Shown here piece after piece: positions 8,521 to 16,994 of a stretch of DNA of 64,000 nt. A program made the position numbers and the translations under genes. Location: positions 1-64,000 of the forward strand of contig NZ_JBHSAB010000002.1 of NCBI RefSeq assembly GCF_042649825.1, in the 5' to 3' direction. This stretch comes from Legionella_C dresdenensis (GTDB lineage: Bacteria; Pseudomonadota; Gammaproteobacteria; Legionellales; Legionellaceae). Numbering within the stretch: the stretch's first letter is position 1; the number at the start of each line of letters is the position of its first letter. Under the pieces are notes generated by a model, which searched no databases, was not told the origin of the DNA, and saw only the letters and a list, made by a program, of their open reading frames with translations.

Positions 8521-9811
8521 AGGGCATAACAGGAAAGCTCATCACAAACCGCGCATACTCCCCCTCCTGCGAACTACAGGTAATATCGCCGCCAAAATGA
8601 TTCATAACCAGTTTGCAAAACGAAAGCCCAAGCCCGGTGCCCATGAAGGTGGTAGTATAAAAATGGCTGAATAATCTTGCCTGTTGCCGCGTAGACATCC
8701 CTTTGGCGGTATCCTCAAAATACAGCCGGTTACAATCAGAATCTGTTTCCGTCCATACCGTAATGCAGCCTTTTTGAGCGGTTGCTATAGCATATAAAGC
8801 ATTTTTGATTAAATTAAACAGAATATGCTGCATCAATAATTTTGAGCCTATAAATTTAAAATCGCCCTGCAGGCTTATCAATTGTTTTTCTTCATCGTTT
8901 TTAAACGGATACCTCGCCAGTGCTTCATTCAGGCATTCCGCCATGGAACAAGGCTCCATGATGCAATTTTGCAATGAATGGTCGCGTCCGGCTTTAATCA
9001 GCAACATATCGATAATAGTATTCGCGTAGTCAGTTTCGCTGATAATGCGCTGATTGACCTCCCTTAATTGTTGTAGCCGGGAATCCCGTAAAGTGTGCTG
9101 TAGCAGACCGTGTTCTTTGGCCAGCAAATAGGCTTCAATAAGTTGGGGGAAATAGTGGGTGCTGGCAGCCGCACCGCTTTTTATTCCCAATAATGGGGTT
9201 CGCAGCTCATGGGCGATCATCCCGGCTGCGGCGGCAATGCCATCCAGCTTTTGTTGCTGCAGTACAGCGGTTTTGTGACTGACTGCTGAGCCGGCCGCAA
9301 TCACAAAGATGACCATCACCAGCATTTCCATATGTTCTTCGCCAAACATCATTAGCGGTAAACTCAAATAATGAATAATGAAAGCAATTCCCCAGCCCAG
9401 AACAATAAAAATGACCAGACTTGGCAGATCAACCAGCAAGACCAGTAAAAAAACACTGCACAACAATGACATAGCTGAAATGACGCTGGCATAATTCATT
9501 AAAAATGAAAAAGCGAAAAAAAACGATAGCGAGTAAAGAATGGTACAAAACCAATACCATGGTAAATACCGTTTCCACCGCTCTGGCCAGTAAGGCGAAA
9601 GCACAAGCCCCAATCCCAGAAAGCTGCCGATAAGCCGTAGAGATAAACTTTCATAAGGCTGAGGGAACCATTCGGTCCAAATCCAGTAAAACAGCGGAAA
9701 ACCAAAACAAATAATAAATCCGACAGCAACCACCTGATGCATGGAATAAGACAGGCTTCGCTGCATGGCATTATGAATATAAGCAATCAGATTCGTTATC
9801 AGTTTCATCAT
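8513..9811 (-). CDS. Sensor histidine kinase, CqsS/LqsS-like
   Basis: A membrane sensor kinase. Residues 25-175 form about six membrane segments with almost no periplasmic loops, followed by a dimerisation and phosphoacceptor helix with H201 in MIAHELRTPLLGIKSG, an N-box (NLIKNALYAI, N337) and a G2 box (GTGLGLS, about 391-397). The G1 box is degenerate (DTAKG). This architecture, and the H-box position near residue 200, match the Vibrio CqsS and Legionella LqsS/LqsT receptors for alpha-hydroxyketone signals. Assignment to that family is from recall of layout, not alignment. No autoinducer synthase (lqsA) is seen nearby. The last codons (MPSP) and stop lie in the adjacent repeat. It is divergent from hemC. 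Confidence 0.75.
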   Translation of the reverse strand: MMKLITNLIAYIHNAMQRSLSYSMHQVVAVGFIICFGFPLFYWIWTEWFPQPYESLSLRLIGSFLGLGLVLSPYWPERWKRYLPWYWFCTILYSLSFFFAFSFLMNYASVISAMSLLCSVFLLVLLVDLPSLVIFIVLGWGIAFIIHYLSLPLMMFGEEHMEMLVMVIFVIAAGSAVSHKTAVLQQQKLDGIAAAAGMIAHELRTPLLGIKSGAAASTHYFPQLIEAYLLAKEHGLLQHTLRDSRLQQLREVNQRIISETDYANTIIDMLLIKAGRDHSLQNCIMEPCSMAECLNEALARYPFKNDEEKQLISLQGDFKFIGSKLLMQHILFNLIKNALYAIATAQKGCITVWTETDSDCNRLYFEDTAKGMSTRQQARLFSHFYTTTFMGTGLGLSFCKLVMNHFGGDITCSSQEGEYARFVMSFPVMPSP

Positions 9812-9879
9812 TCAACACATTTAGGGATGCCTGATTATCTATGCTATCATGCCTTATTTATCTTTTACCAATTTCTGTC

Positions 9880-10815
9880 ATGCACAATAACGTATTACGA
9901 ATTGCCACCCGTAAAAGCCCGCTGGCGCTCTGGCAAGCACAATTTGTTGGTGATCAGATTAAACAGTACTGGCCTGAGTTAACCATTGAGCTTGTTCCCA
10001 TGCTGACATCCGGGGATCGTTTTTTAAAAGACAAATTGCAAGCCATTGGCGGTAAAGGGCTTTTTGTTAAAGAACTGGAAGAGGCGATGCTTGCCGGCCG
10101 GGCGGATATTGCAGTCCATTCCATGAAGGATGTGCCGGCCCAATTACCAGATGGCTTACAGCTTGCCGCTACCTGCAGGCGCGATAATCCTTTCGATGCG
10201 CTGATCAGCATAAAATATGATTCCCTGGAATCATTGCCGGTAAACAGTGTAATTGGAACAACCAGTTTACGCCGTCAGTCACAACTTTTGGCTTATCGTC
10301 CTGATCTGGTTATTAAGCCATTACGCGGTAATATTCAGACTCGGCTGGCCAAACTGGAGAGTGAAGAGTTTGACGCGATAATCCTGGCCGCAGCTGGCCT
10401 TGAACGTATGGCCTTGGATCAGCATATCCGGCAAATCCTGGATGACCGGTTGATGCTGCCAGCTTGCGGACAGGGAGCTTTGAGCATAGAGTGCCGAAGT
10501 AATGATGCCGTTATTCAGCAGATCTTGCAGCCCCTTAACGATAGGGTGACTGCGGCCTGCGTTAATGCGGAACGGTTGGTTAATGGTTTGCTGGGGGGGA
10601 ACTGCCATGTTCCGCTTGCAGTATACTGTTCTCCTGAACAGGAGCAGCAAATCAGACTACGCGCCAGGGTACTTGCACTGGATGGCTGCATTGTCATTGA
10701 AGATACGCAAAACGGCAAACTTGCAGAGGCAAATGAACTGGCGCAACAATGTGCAGACAATCTGCTGGCTAAAGGGGCCGCTGAGCTATTAAGCAATGAT
10801 CATGGCCAGGATTGA
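9880..10815 (+). CDS. hemC: Porphobilinogen deaminase (hydroxymethylbilane synthase)
   Basis: Joins four porphobilinogen molecules into hydroxymethylbilane in haem synthesis, using a dipyrromethane cofactor. The start at 9880 gives MHNNVLRIATRKSPLALWQ and 311 residues, close to the usual 313. Visible motifs include KDVPAQLPDG, GTTSLRRQ and RGNIQTRL. The cofactor-binding cysteine is in LLGGNCHVPLAVY near residue 243. It is the first gene of hemC-hemD-hemX-hemY and overlaps hemD by 20 bases. Confidence 0.96.
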   Translation: MHNNVLRIATRKSPLALWQAQFVGDQIKQYWPELTIELVPMLTSGDRFLKDKLQAIGGKGLFVKELEEAMLAGRADIAVHSMKDVPAQLPDGLQLAATCRRDNPFDALISIKYDSLESLPVNSVIGTTSLRRQSQLLAYRPDLVIKPLRGNIQTRLAKLESEEFDAIILAAAGLERMALDQHIRQILDDRLMLPACGQGALSIECRSNDAVIQQILQPLNDRVTAACVNAERLVNGLLGGNCHVPLAVYCSPEQEQQIRLRARVLALDGCIVIEDTQNGKLAEANELAQQCADNLLAKGAAELLSNDHGQD

Positions 10816-11557
10816 TTTGACAGGATTACGGGTGTTGAATACCCGGCCCTTTCCTCAGAATAAGCCCTTAAGCAGGTCAATCACCAATGCTGGCGGTGAA
10901 GTTATCGAATGCCCTGCTTTGGAGATTGTTGCTAATGCTTTCCAGCCGCCGGAACATGGCAAAGCGGATTATGCCATTTTTACCAGCGCCAACGCGGTGA
11001 CTTACGCGCAAGCCAGTCTGAAAAACTGGCCGCAGCATATGCAAGTGATAGCCATTGGCCAAGCAACCGCGAATGCTCTGCAGCAATACGGCATTACAGT
11101 AACTGCTATTCCAACTTCCGCGGACAGTGAAAATCTGTTGGCATTGCCAATGCTGCAGCACATCAGCCAAAGCACTATCTTGTTGTTTAAAGGCGTGGGC
11201 GGCAGGACGCTGATTGCTGACACATTAAGACAACGTGGAGCTCATGTAATCGAGCTGGCTGTTTATCAACGGGCTATGCCGCGAATAAACCAGGAACAAT
11301 TGGCAGCATGGTGGCACAATGACGCAGTCGATATTATACTGTTTACAAGTCATGAAGTTATGTTAAATATTTTCAAGCTGTTTGGCGAACAGGCTCATGC
11401 ATGGTTAAGGCACAAACCTTGTCTGGTTTTTGGCGATCGTTTGGCTAAAGAAGCAAACCGGCTTGGTATAGTTACAATAATAATAAGCGCCCCTGAAACC
11501 ATTTTAGAAAAATTACATCATTTCAACCAAGGATTAACCCATGGCAACAAGCGATGA
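10796..11557 (+). CDS. hemD: Uroporphyrinogen-III synthase
   Basis: Cyclises hydroxymethylbilane to uroporphyrinogen III with inversion of ring D. The family is weakly conserved in sequence. Recognition rests on the LRVLNTRPFPQN start, the FTSANAV segment near residues 61-67, the GGRTLIADTLRQRGAHV segment, the FTSHEVM segment, and its place between hemC and hemX. Two starts two codons apart are possible (10796 and 10802); the first has the better-spaced GAG. It is 253 residues long and overlaps hemX by 17 bases. Confidence 0.93.
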   Translation: MIMARIDLTGLRVLNTRPFPQNKPLSRSITNAGGEVIECPALEIVANAFQPPEHGKADYAIFTSANAVTYAQASLKNWPQHMQVIAIGQATANALQQYGITVTAIPTSADSENLLALPMLQHISQSTILLFKGVGGRTLIADTLRQRGAHVIELAVYQRAMPRINQEQLAAWWHNDAVDIILFTSHEVMLNIFKLFGEQAHAWLRHKPCLVFGDRLAKEANRLGIVTIIISAPETILEKLHHFNQGLTHGNKR

Positions 11558-12587
11558 TGCACAAAAAGAACTTCAACCCCAGGTGCAGGAAATAAAAAAA
11601 TGCCGCTGGCAACACTACCTGCTTTTACCGGCTGCCGTTCTGGCACTTATATTATCTGGTTACAGCAGTTATCAGACCTGGCAACTCAAATCACAGGCTG
11701 GCCGAATTCAGACCGGTTTACAGGAGGATCTGGCTGCGTTCAGAATGAGTCAACAGGATGCAAATAACCAGTGGCAGACTGCCAGTCAGGACCGACAGCA
11801 AAAGTTGCAAATACGGGTCGAGGAACTGAATAAAACCCTGAAGACAGCCCTACAACAACGCTTTTATCAGAAACAGGACTGGTTATTATTAAAGGCGCGT
11901 TATCTGCTCGAACTTGCCCAGATTAACGCCCATTGGAGTAAAGACCAGCAGACAACAGTTGTTTTATTACAGGAAGCTGACAAGGTTCTGCAAGATACGG
12001 CTGAACAGAGTATATATCCGGTTCGGCAGGCGATAGCTGATGAGATTGCCCAGATTCAGGCCAACCCCGCTGTTGATATTGTCGGTATTTTAAGCAAACT
12101 TGATGCGGCTCAAAATACGGTCACCCAATTGCCGGTACGTCGACAGACAACTCCTGTAACAAGCGGCGCTGAAAAAACGACGCAATCGGCATGGCGTGAG
12201 CGTCTGAGTGAAAATATCAGTCTGCTTGAGAAGCTGGTTGTGATCAGGCACCATAACAAGGATATCAAGCAGATGCTGTCGCCGGTTTATCAATCACTGC
12301 TCATTGAAACCATACGGATGGACTTGCAGGAAGCGCAATGGGCCGTATTACAGGGAAATTCAACGATTTATCAGCAAGCGCTGGCTCAAGCCTTGCGTGA
12401 GATTAAACGGGTATTTGAACAGAATGCTCAAGGAACGCAGGCATTAATCAGCCAGCTTGAAGCCTTGCAGCAGAATAAACTGGATATCGCACGGCCGCAG
12501 TTAGAGCAATCATTGTCGCTGCTTAACCAGTTTATCGAACAGAAAACGCAAGTACCGATGCCCGCAACAGAAGGAAATCCGCAATGA
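11541..12587 (+). CDS. hemX: HemX, uroporphyrinogen-III C-methyltransferase-like membrane protein
   Basis: A bitopic membrane protein of the hem operon whose exact role is unsettled; homologues are often annotated as uroporphyrinogen-III methyltransferase but lack that catalytic domain. One membrane helix lies near residues 24-45, followed by a long periplasmic part rich in glutamine and predicted coiled coil (about 45-120). It has 348 residues. AAGGA sits eight bases before the ATG. It overlaps hemD and, by four bases, hemY. Confidence 0.9.
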   Translation: MATSDDAQKELQPQVQEIKKCRWQHYLLLPAAVLALILSGYSSYQTWQLKSQAGRIQTGLQEDLAAFRMSQQDANNQWQTASQDRQQKLQIRVEELNKTLKTALQQRFYQKQDWLLLKARYLLELAQINAHWSKDQQTTVVLLQEADKVLQDTAEQSIYPVRQAIADEIAQIQANPAVDIVGILSKLDAAQNTVTQLPVRRQTTPVTSGAEKTTQSAWRERLSENISLLEKLVVIRHHNKDIKQMLSPVYQSLLIETIRMDLQEAQWAVLQGNSTIYQQALAQALREIKRVFEQNAQGTQALISQLEALQQNKLDIARPQLEQSLSLLNQFIEQKTQVPMPATEGNPQ

Positions 12588-13756
12588 TTAAACTCCTGCT
12601 GCTATTTGCTGTATTACTGGTTTCAGTCTGGGTGGGTGTGCAGTTAAGCCATGATCCGGGCTATTTGTTAATCGCGATTAATCATTGGACGGTTGAAACG
12701 ACTCTCTGGGTTGCTATCACTGGTATGATAATTGTGTTTTTGTTATTGCATGGCTTACTGGTATTATTGAACCGGCTCCATCGGTTGCCAGAAAACTACC
12801 AGCAATGGAAAGTAAAACACCGGACGCAAAAAGCGCAGGCAAAAACCCGAAAAGGGTTAATTGAATTCAGTGAAGGGCATTGGCAATCTGCACAAAACCA
12901 TTTAATTAAAGCGTTGCCGAATACTGATACGCCTTTAATCAATTATCTGACTGCGGCGCGCGCGGCACAGGAGATGGGTGATAATCAGCTGCGGGATGAT
13001 TATCTGCGTGAAGCACAACAATCAATGCCTGATGCCAAAATCGCGGTCGAATTAACCCAGGCGCAGTTACAACTGGCCAATCAGCAATGGGAGCAAGCGT
13101 TGGCAACCTTGCGCCACTTGCAGGATATGACGCCGCACCATGCCTATGTGCTTAAATTGCTGACCAAACTATATCAGGAAGTGCGTGATTGGCCGCAGCT
13201 GATAGCCTTATTGCCAGAACTACAGAAATACAAGATTTTTACCGGTTTAAGCTTTGAAAAATTGCGGCATCAGGCTTATTTGCAGGCTCTGGCTGACATG
13301 CTTCGTTTGTCGCACGCGGATGCTGCGCGTAAATTAATGGACAGTTTACCCAAACCCTTACGCTATGATCCAGAAATTAACGCCAGCTACTGCGAATTTC
13401 TTATTAAGGACAGTCAGCAGCAACAGGCTGAAACCATTTTGTACCGCTGTCTTCGCCATCAATTTAACAGTAAATTAGTGGCTCTGTACGGTAGAATTAA
13501 TGTCAATGACCGGCAGTTGACTTTTGTTGAATCATTATTAAAGAAATATCCCGATTCAGCGGAGCTTTTTCTAGCCGCCGGGAGGTTATGCCTCGCCCAT
13601 GAGTTGTGGGGAAAGGCCAAGAGCTATTTTGAACAGAGCATTGCCATTAAAGCAATGCCTGAAACCTATATGGAACTTGGCAAGCTGCTGGAACGCTTTG
13701 GCGATCAGGGTGATGCAATGCAAGCGTACCAGCAAGGCTTAAGCCTTAGCTTATAG
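12584..13756 (+). CDS. hemY: HemY, TPR membrane protein of haem synthesis operon
   Basis: An inner-membrane protein with two N-terminal helices (about residues 1-20 and 40-62) and a C-terminal cytoplasmic tetratricopeptide region, as in E. coli HemY, proposed to organise late haem enzymes. It is unrelated to the oxidase called HemY in Gram-positives. Its 390 residues are of usual length. AAGGA precedes the ATG by seven bases. Its end overlaps the convergent gene 13751-14755 by six bases, leaving no room for a separate terminator. Confidence 0.92.
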   Translation: MIKLLLLFAVLLVSVWVGVQLSHDPGYLLIAINHWTVETTLWVAITGMIIVFLLLHGLLVLLNRLHRLPENYQQWKVKHRTQKAQAKTRKGLIEFSEGHWQSAQNHLIKALPNTDTPLINYLTAARAAQEMGDNQLRDDYLREAQQSMPDAKIAVELTQAQLQLANQQWEQALATLRHLQDMTPHHAYVLKLLTKLYQEVRDWPQLIALLPELQKYKIFTGLSFEKLRHQAYLQALADMLRLSHADAARKLMDSLPKPLRYDPEINASYCEFLIKDSQQQQAETILYRCLRHQFNSKLVALYGRINVNDRQLTFVESLLKKYPDSAELFLAAGRLCLAHELWGKAKSYFEQSIAIKAMPETYMELGKLLERFGDQGDAMQAYQQGLSLSL

Positions 13757-14755
13757 AGACAAAATTCGATCTATATCTTCCTGAGTGAGCGGTGTTTCTT
13801 CTGCGTTGTTGGAAAAATCAGGGCTTTGTGGGGCGTAGTTTGTGGTTGATAGCTTGCTAATGGCATCCGCGAATTGGAAGCGATACATCGAAGACTGGTC
13901 TGGTGAGCTGTCCTGCACGGCTCCTTTCTGCATCGTTGGCTTATTGGGCGATGCTTTATCTCTTTTATTGAAAAAATCAGAGCCTTGTACGCTCGTGCTG
14001 GTCTGAGAGTTAGCTCGTTTTTGCCTCACCATTCTGGCAGTATCTTCAATTCTTGATGGTAAGGGGCGTTTGTTAGCTGGTTTTGTTGGAGTTGGCGGGC
14101 ATGTTATATTTGAGGAAAACAATTGTTTGCCATCAATCTCTCCCATTGTCAGCCGCCGCGGTGCGGTATACGTGCGTGTAACAGGTTGTTGTGGCTGATC
14201 TTTCATTTTAGTACATATATCTTCAGGTAGTGTGGCTACCCAGGCGTTTAATTCATCGGCCTGAGCAGAATATCTAACAATATCAGGTGATTCAACTAAT
14301 TTGAAGTTTGCTGCCAGAGGAATTTTGAGATGTTCGCGGTTAACAATAAATATAGCCAAGGGCCATTTGACGCGGTCAAAGATTGGTGTGAAATCACCGC
14401 TTTTGTTATTAATATTTTCAATGGTTGTGTAATCAGCAGATAAAGTAATAATACCTGCTGCAATTGATTTGGCGTCGAGATGGGTTATTGCCCCAGTCAT
14501 TTTCCAATGCGCGAGGATTGGACCGCCATCACCGCCCTCGAGTGTAAACCAGAGGTTATAATGTGCATCAACCAAATAACGTAGTTCTCTTTTTTTAGCG
14601 GCTCTTTCAGTCTTCATCAGTTCGATTAATTCTGGTAACTGCTCAAGAGGATATACCTCAGCGTTATTGTTTTTTGGTTTTGTATTCTTACTATGCACGG
14701 CGGTAATTTTTTTTTGATTTTCAGTAAAGGGCCGAAAAAGGGTGGAAAGCGTCAT
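13751..14755 (-). CDS. Hypothetical protein, candidate type IV effector
   Basis: A 334-residue protein with no signal peptide or membrane segment. Residues 55-140 form a compact domain containing HYNLWFTLEG, a histidine-tryptophan element, AAGIITLSADYTTIENI and NNKSGDFTPIFDRVKWPLA. The last stretch recalls a module (hydrophobic strand, N-x-K/H-SGDF, then SLxxPL) that I remember from many Legionella and Coxiella effector-like proteins. The second half is proline-, serine- and lysine-rich and probably disordered. The C-terminus has acidic residues (AEETPLTQEDIDRILSL), like an E-block secretion signal. The function is unknown and the effector call is inference. It is convergent with hemY. Confidence 0.7.
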   Translation of the reverse strand: MTLSTLFRPFTENQKKITAVHSKNTKPKNNNAEVYPLEQLPELIELMKTERAAKKRELRYLVDAHYNLWFTLEGGDGGPILAHWKMTGAITHLDAKSIAAGIITLSADYTTIENINNKSGDFTPIFDRVKWPLAIFIVNREHLKIPLAANFKLVESPDIVRYSAQADELNAWVATLPEDICTKMKDQPQQPVTRTYTAPRRLTMGEIDGKQLFSSNITCPPTPTKPANKRPLPSRIEDTARMVRQKRANSQTSTSVQGSDFFNKRDKASPNKPTMQKGAVQDSSPDQSSMYRFQFADAISKLSTTNYAPQSPDFSNNAEETPLTQEDIDRILSL

Positions 14756-14862
14756 AAAAAAGTCTCATTGAGTTAAAATTAATCAATTATAATTTTTTTG
14801 AACAGAAAAGAAAAGAGTTTTGGTGAAAAAAAGTGGCGTAATCAAATTTTTCCTCAAAGGAG

Positions 14863-14882
14863 TGTTGGGCTTTACAGCCCAT
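14863..14882. repeat. Dispersed GTTGGGCT palindrome
   Basis: TGTTGGGCT, TAC loop, AGCCCA: a shorter 7-8 bp stem of the hairpin family, between two minus-strand genes. Confidence 0.55.
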
Positions 14883-14902
14883 TCTACAGGGTTTGAATGA
14901 TA

Positions 14903-15883
14903 TTAAAGCAGCAACAATTCTTCTGCATCAATCTCATCAAGATAAGCATAATAAGATGAAATGCGGTTTTTATCAAAGGCTGGCGCAATACCCTGAATAT
15001 GAGCATATAGATAATCAGATTGGGGCGCTACCTGGTGGCCGGTTATAAGCGGCAGCGGTAAATTCTGCTCATCCAGCCGGCTGCGATAAAGAATTTTCTC
15101 GCCATTTCTGATTTGATTAATAACATCCTGGCTTGCTCCCCGGCTTGCTGCCAGTTCAGCATCGGATTCGAGCCGGGTTTTATGTTTGACAATCAAAGTA
15201 CTAGCCTTTGCATCATTGTCCAGCAGAAAATAATTGCCATCTTCATCGGAAACATAATGCTCAATAATCATTTTCTGGCGGCAAAAATCTCTGAAAAAGC
15301 CTGCGAAGGTGCGATCGAGCAAGTTGTCGGATAAATGCAGCGATAACCTGCGTACCAGACTGTTGGACATATTTTGAAAATATTGCCATTGCAAATCATA
15401 AATACTTTGAGTAATTAATTCAGCGGCTTCGGGGTCGCTTTTGTGAATATAGCGTTGGATTAAGCCCTCATTAAAGGCTTCCACGGCCAGCTTTTCCTCA
15501 GCTTTGCCGGTTAACAGGATTTTCTTGATATTACTGTTGCTCAGACGCCGGCAAAACTCGAGCCCATCCATGCCAGGCATGGCATAATCAACCACCACTA
15601 CCGAGATTTCGGCAAAACGCCGTTTATTATACATTTCATTACAAATTGCTGCAAAGTTGTTCTGATTGTTTTCATTGTAATAATTATGACAGCGCTGTCC
15701 CAATGTACTGATTTCAAGATTTTTTTTATGAATAAAGTCAAGGGCATCAAAAGGAGAATCAAAAATGCGATAGGCAAGACCTTCATCCAGCTGGAGTACA
15801 AAATTGAGCAGAAAATCCCGATTGTCATCAATAAATAATGCAGTGCTAGGAAAATAGCAGGCCGGTATAGAAAAATATTGCAT
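14903..15883 (-). CDS. Response regulator, LqsR-like
   Basis: A CheY-like receiver occupies about residues 12-165, with acidic residues D19/D20, phosphoacceptor D99 in VVVVDYAMPGMDGLEF, T125 in KILLTGKAEE, and K148. A loop of about 35 residues is inserted before the D99 strand. The C-terminal half (about 165-326) is not a DNA-binding or GGDEF domain that I recognise. Legionella LqsR has the same plan of receiver plus a novel output domain, so this is a possible partner of the LqsS-like kinase at 8513-9811. That link is inference. A very strong AGGAGG precedes the ATG. The last residues are acidic and then poly-leucine. Confidence 0.7.
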   Translation of the reverse strand: MQYFSIPACYFPSTALFIDDNRDFLLNFVLQLDEGLAYRIFDSPFDALDFIHKKNLEISTLGQRCHNYYNENNQNNFAAICNEMYNKRRFAEISVVVVDYAMPGMDGLEFCRRLSNSNIKKILLTGKAEEKLAVEAFNEGLIQRYIHKSDPEAAELITQSIYDLQWQYFQNMSNSLVRRLSLHLSDNLLDRTFAGFFRDFCRQKMIIEHYVSDEDGNYFLLDNDAKASTLIVKHKTRLESDAELAASRGASQDVINQIRNGEKILYRSRLDEQNLPLPLITGHQVAPQSDYLYAHIQGIAPAFDKNRISSYYAYLDEIDAEELLLL

Positions 15884-16038
15884 AGCTCCTCCTGAGCAAA
15901 AACTCCTGTGACAGGCTGTCTACAAAAATAACACGATTATCAGGTTCTGTGAACCAAATTTAACAGGTTGAAAATATGTCGTCTTCGCTAATGCCCGCAA
16001 AGACTCACGATACTCACTGCCATTAAGTTAAGAATACT

Positions 16039-16123
16039 GTCATTCCCGCGAAGGCGGGAATCCATTTATCAGGTTGGCTCCTTACCTTGTTTGATGGATG
16101 GATCCCCGCCTTCGCGGGGATGA
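16039..16123. repeat. REP-like pair with cores TTCCCGCGAAGGCGGGAA / TCCCCGCCTTCGCGGGGA
   Basis: Two perfect hairpins (16043-16060 and 16103-16120) that are also inverted relative to each other, so the whole 85 bases can fold as one long cruciform with arms GTCATTCCCGCG... and ...CGCGGGGATGAC. They lie between two minus-strand genes. A related single copy is at 56657-56699. The remainder of the 15884-16137 gap shows no gene. Confidence 0.85.
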
Positions 16124-16137
16124 CACATACTGCATAC

Positions 16138-16827
16138 TTAAAAATAACAGCCATAGATTGCATGTTCACGGCCAGTCATATAAGCCCAATAGCGATCGCC
16201 ATATGACCAGTGCCAGTACTCAGTTGGATAATTCACAAAACCGGCTTCTCCCAGTACCTGGCACATGATGCGGCGATATTTTTTAGCCTGATCCGAAATC
16301 AGCTTACAATCGGTTTCTGAAAGAAGCGCATCAGTATCAGACAGCCAGTCCGCCGGGTGGAGGCCCATATCAACCACACAATCATTTTGATCAACCAGAT
16401 AAACATCAATAGCAGCGCCGGTTGCATGAGGCGGTATATTGGGTGTGCCATCCAGATTAAGCACCGGAGAAATCAATTTCATCGTTTCATTAAAAAGCTG
16501 CTGGTGACGCCAGTCAGGATGACAGGCTGCAATTTGCCGGTAACGCTCTTCAAATAACGTTTTTTGCAGAGACAGGCTGCGGTAGCCCTCATACAGGCAG
16601 AATTTCAGATTGTCAGGCAGCGCTTTCTGCGCACTCAGCAGGCGCCGATAGACTTCACTGCGCATTTTGGTGTAATCGGTATTATCCGGGATTTCTGGTG
16701 ATGGGCCGATTAATATCTGATTATCCTGACGGATATCGATTAACGGATCGTGGTTTTCCTGTACTGGTATGGCCAGAATTTCCGGCGCTGCAATTAGTAT
16801 AATCTCATTGGTATCTATTACCGTCAT
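16138..16827 (-). CDS. D-alanyl-D-alanine dipeptidase, VanX/DdpX family
   Basis: A zinc dipeptidase that splits D-Ala-D-Ala. The family motifs are HATGAAIDVYLVD (metal His and Asp) and EYWHWSYGDRYW (catalytic Glu and metal His). An arginine in LYEGYRSLSLQ corresponds to the transition-state arginine. The start at 16827 (MTVIDTNEII) has AGGAGGT eight bases upstream, so a longer reading from 16875 is unlikely. At 229 residues with no signal peptide, it is probably cytoplasmic and recycles peptidoglycan-derived dipeptide. No vanHA partners are present, so it is not a vancomycin resistance cluster. Confidence 0.88.
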   Translation of the reverse strand: MTVIDTNEIILIAAPEILAIPVQENHDPLIDIRQDNQILIGPSPEIPDNTDYTKMRSEVYRRLLSAQKALPDNLKFCLYEGYRSLSLQKTLFEERYRQIAACHPDWRHQQLFNETMKLISPVLNLDGTPNIPPHATGAAIDVYLVDQNDCVVDMGLHPADWLSDTDALLSETDCKLISDQAKKYRRIMCQVLGEAGFVNYPTEYWHWSYGDRYWAYMTGREHAIYGCYF

Positions 16828-16994
16828 GGTACACCTCCTGATCCTGACTAAGAATATATATCTCCATTGTGCCAAAAAATTTTCAATAACGCATCAGGGA
16901 AAAATTTCTGTATACCCGATAAAGCTGAATATGGTATTTTGGGATATTGATATTTTACCAAGTTTTTGGAATGACATAGTCTGGAAAGGATAAT

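Noticed and set aside
16138..16827. Vancomycin resistance cluster
   Set aside because: Only a VanX-like dipeptidase is present. There is no vanH, vanA-type ligase or vanRS, and Gram-negative bacteria are not vancomycin targets in the usual sense.
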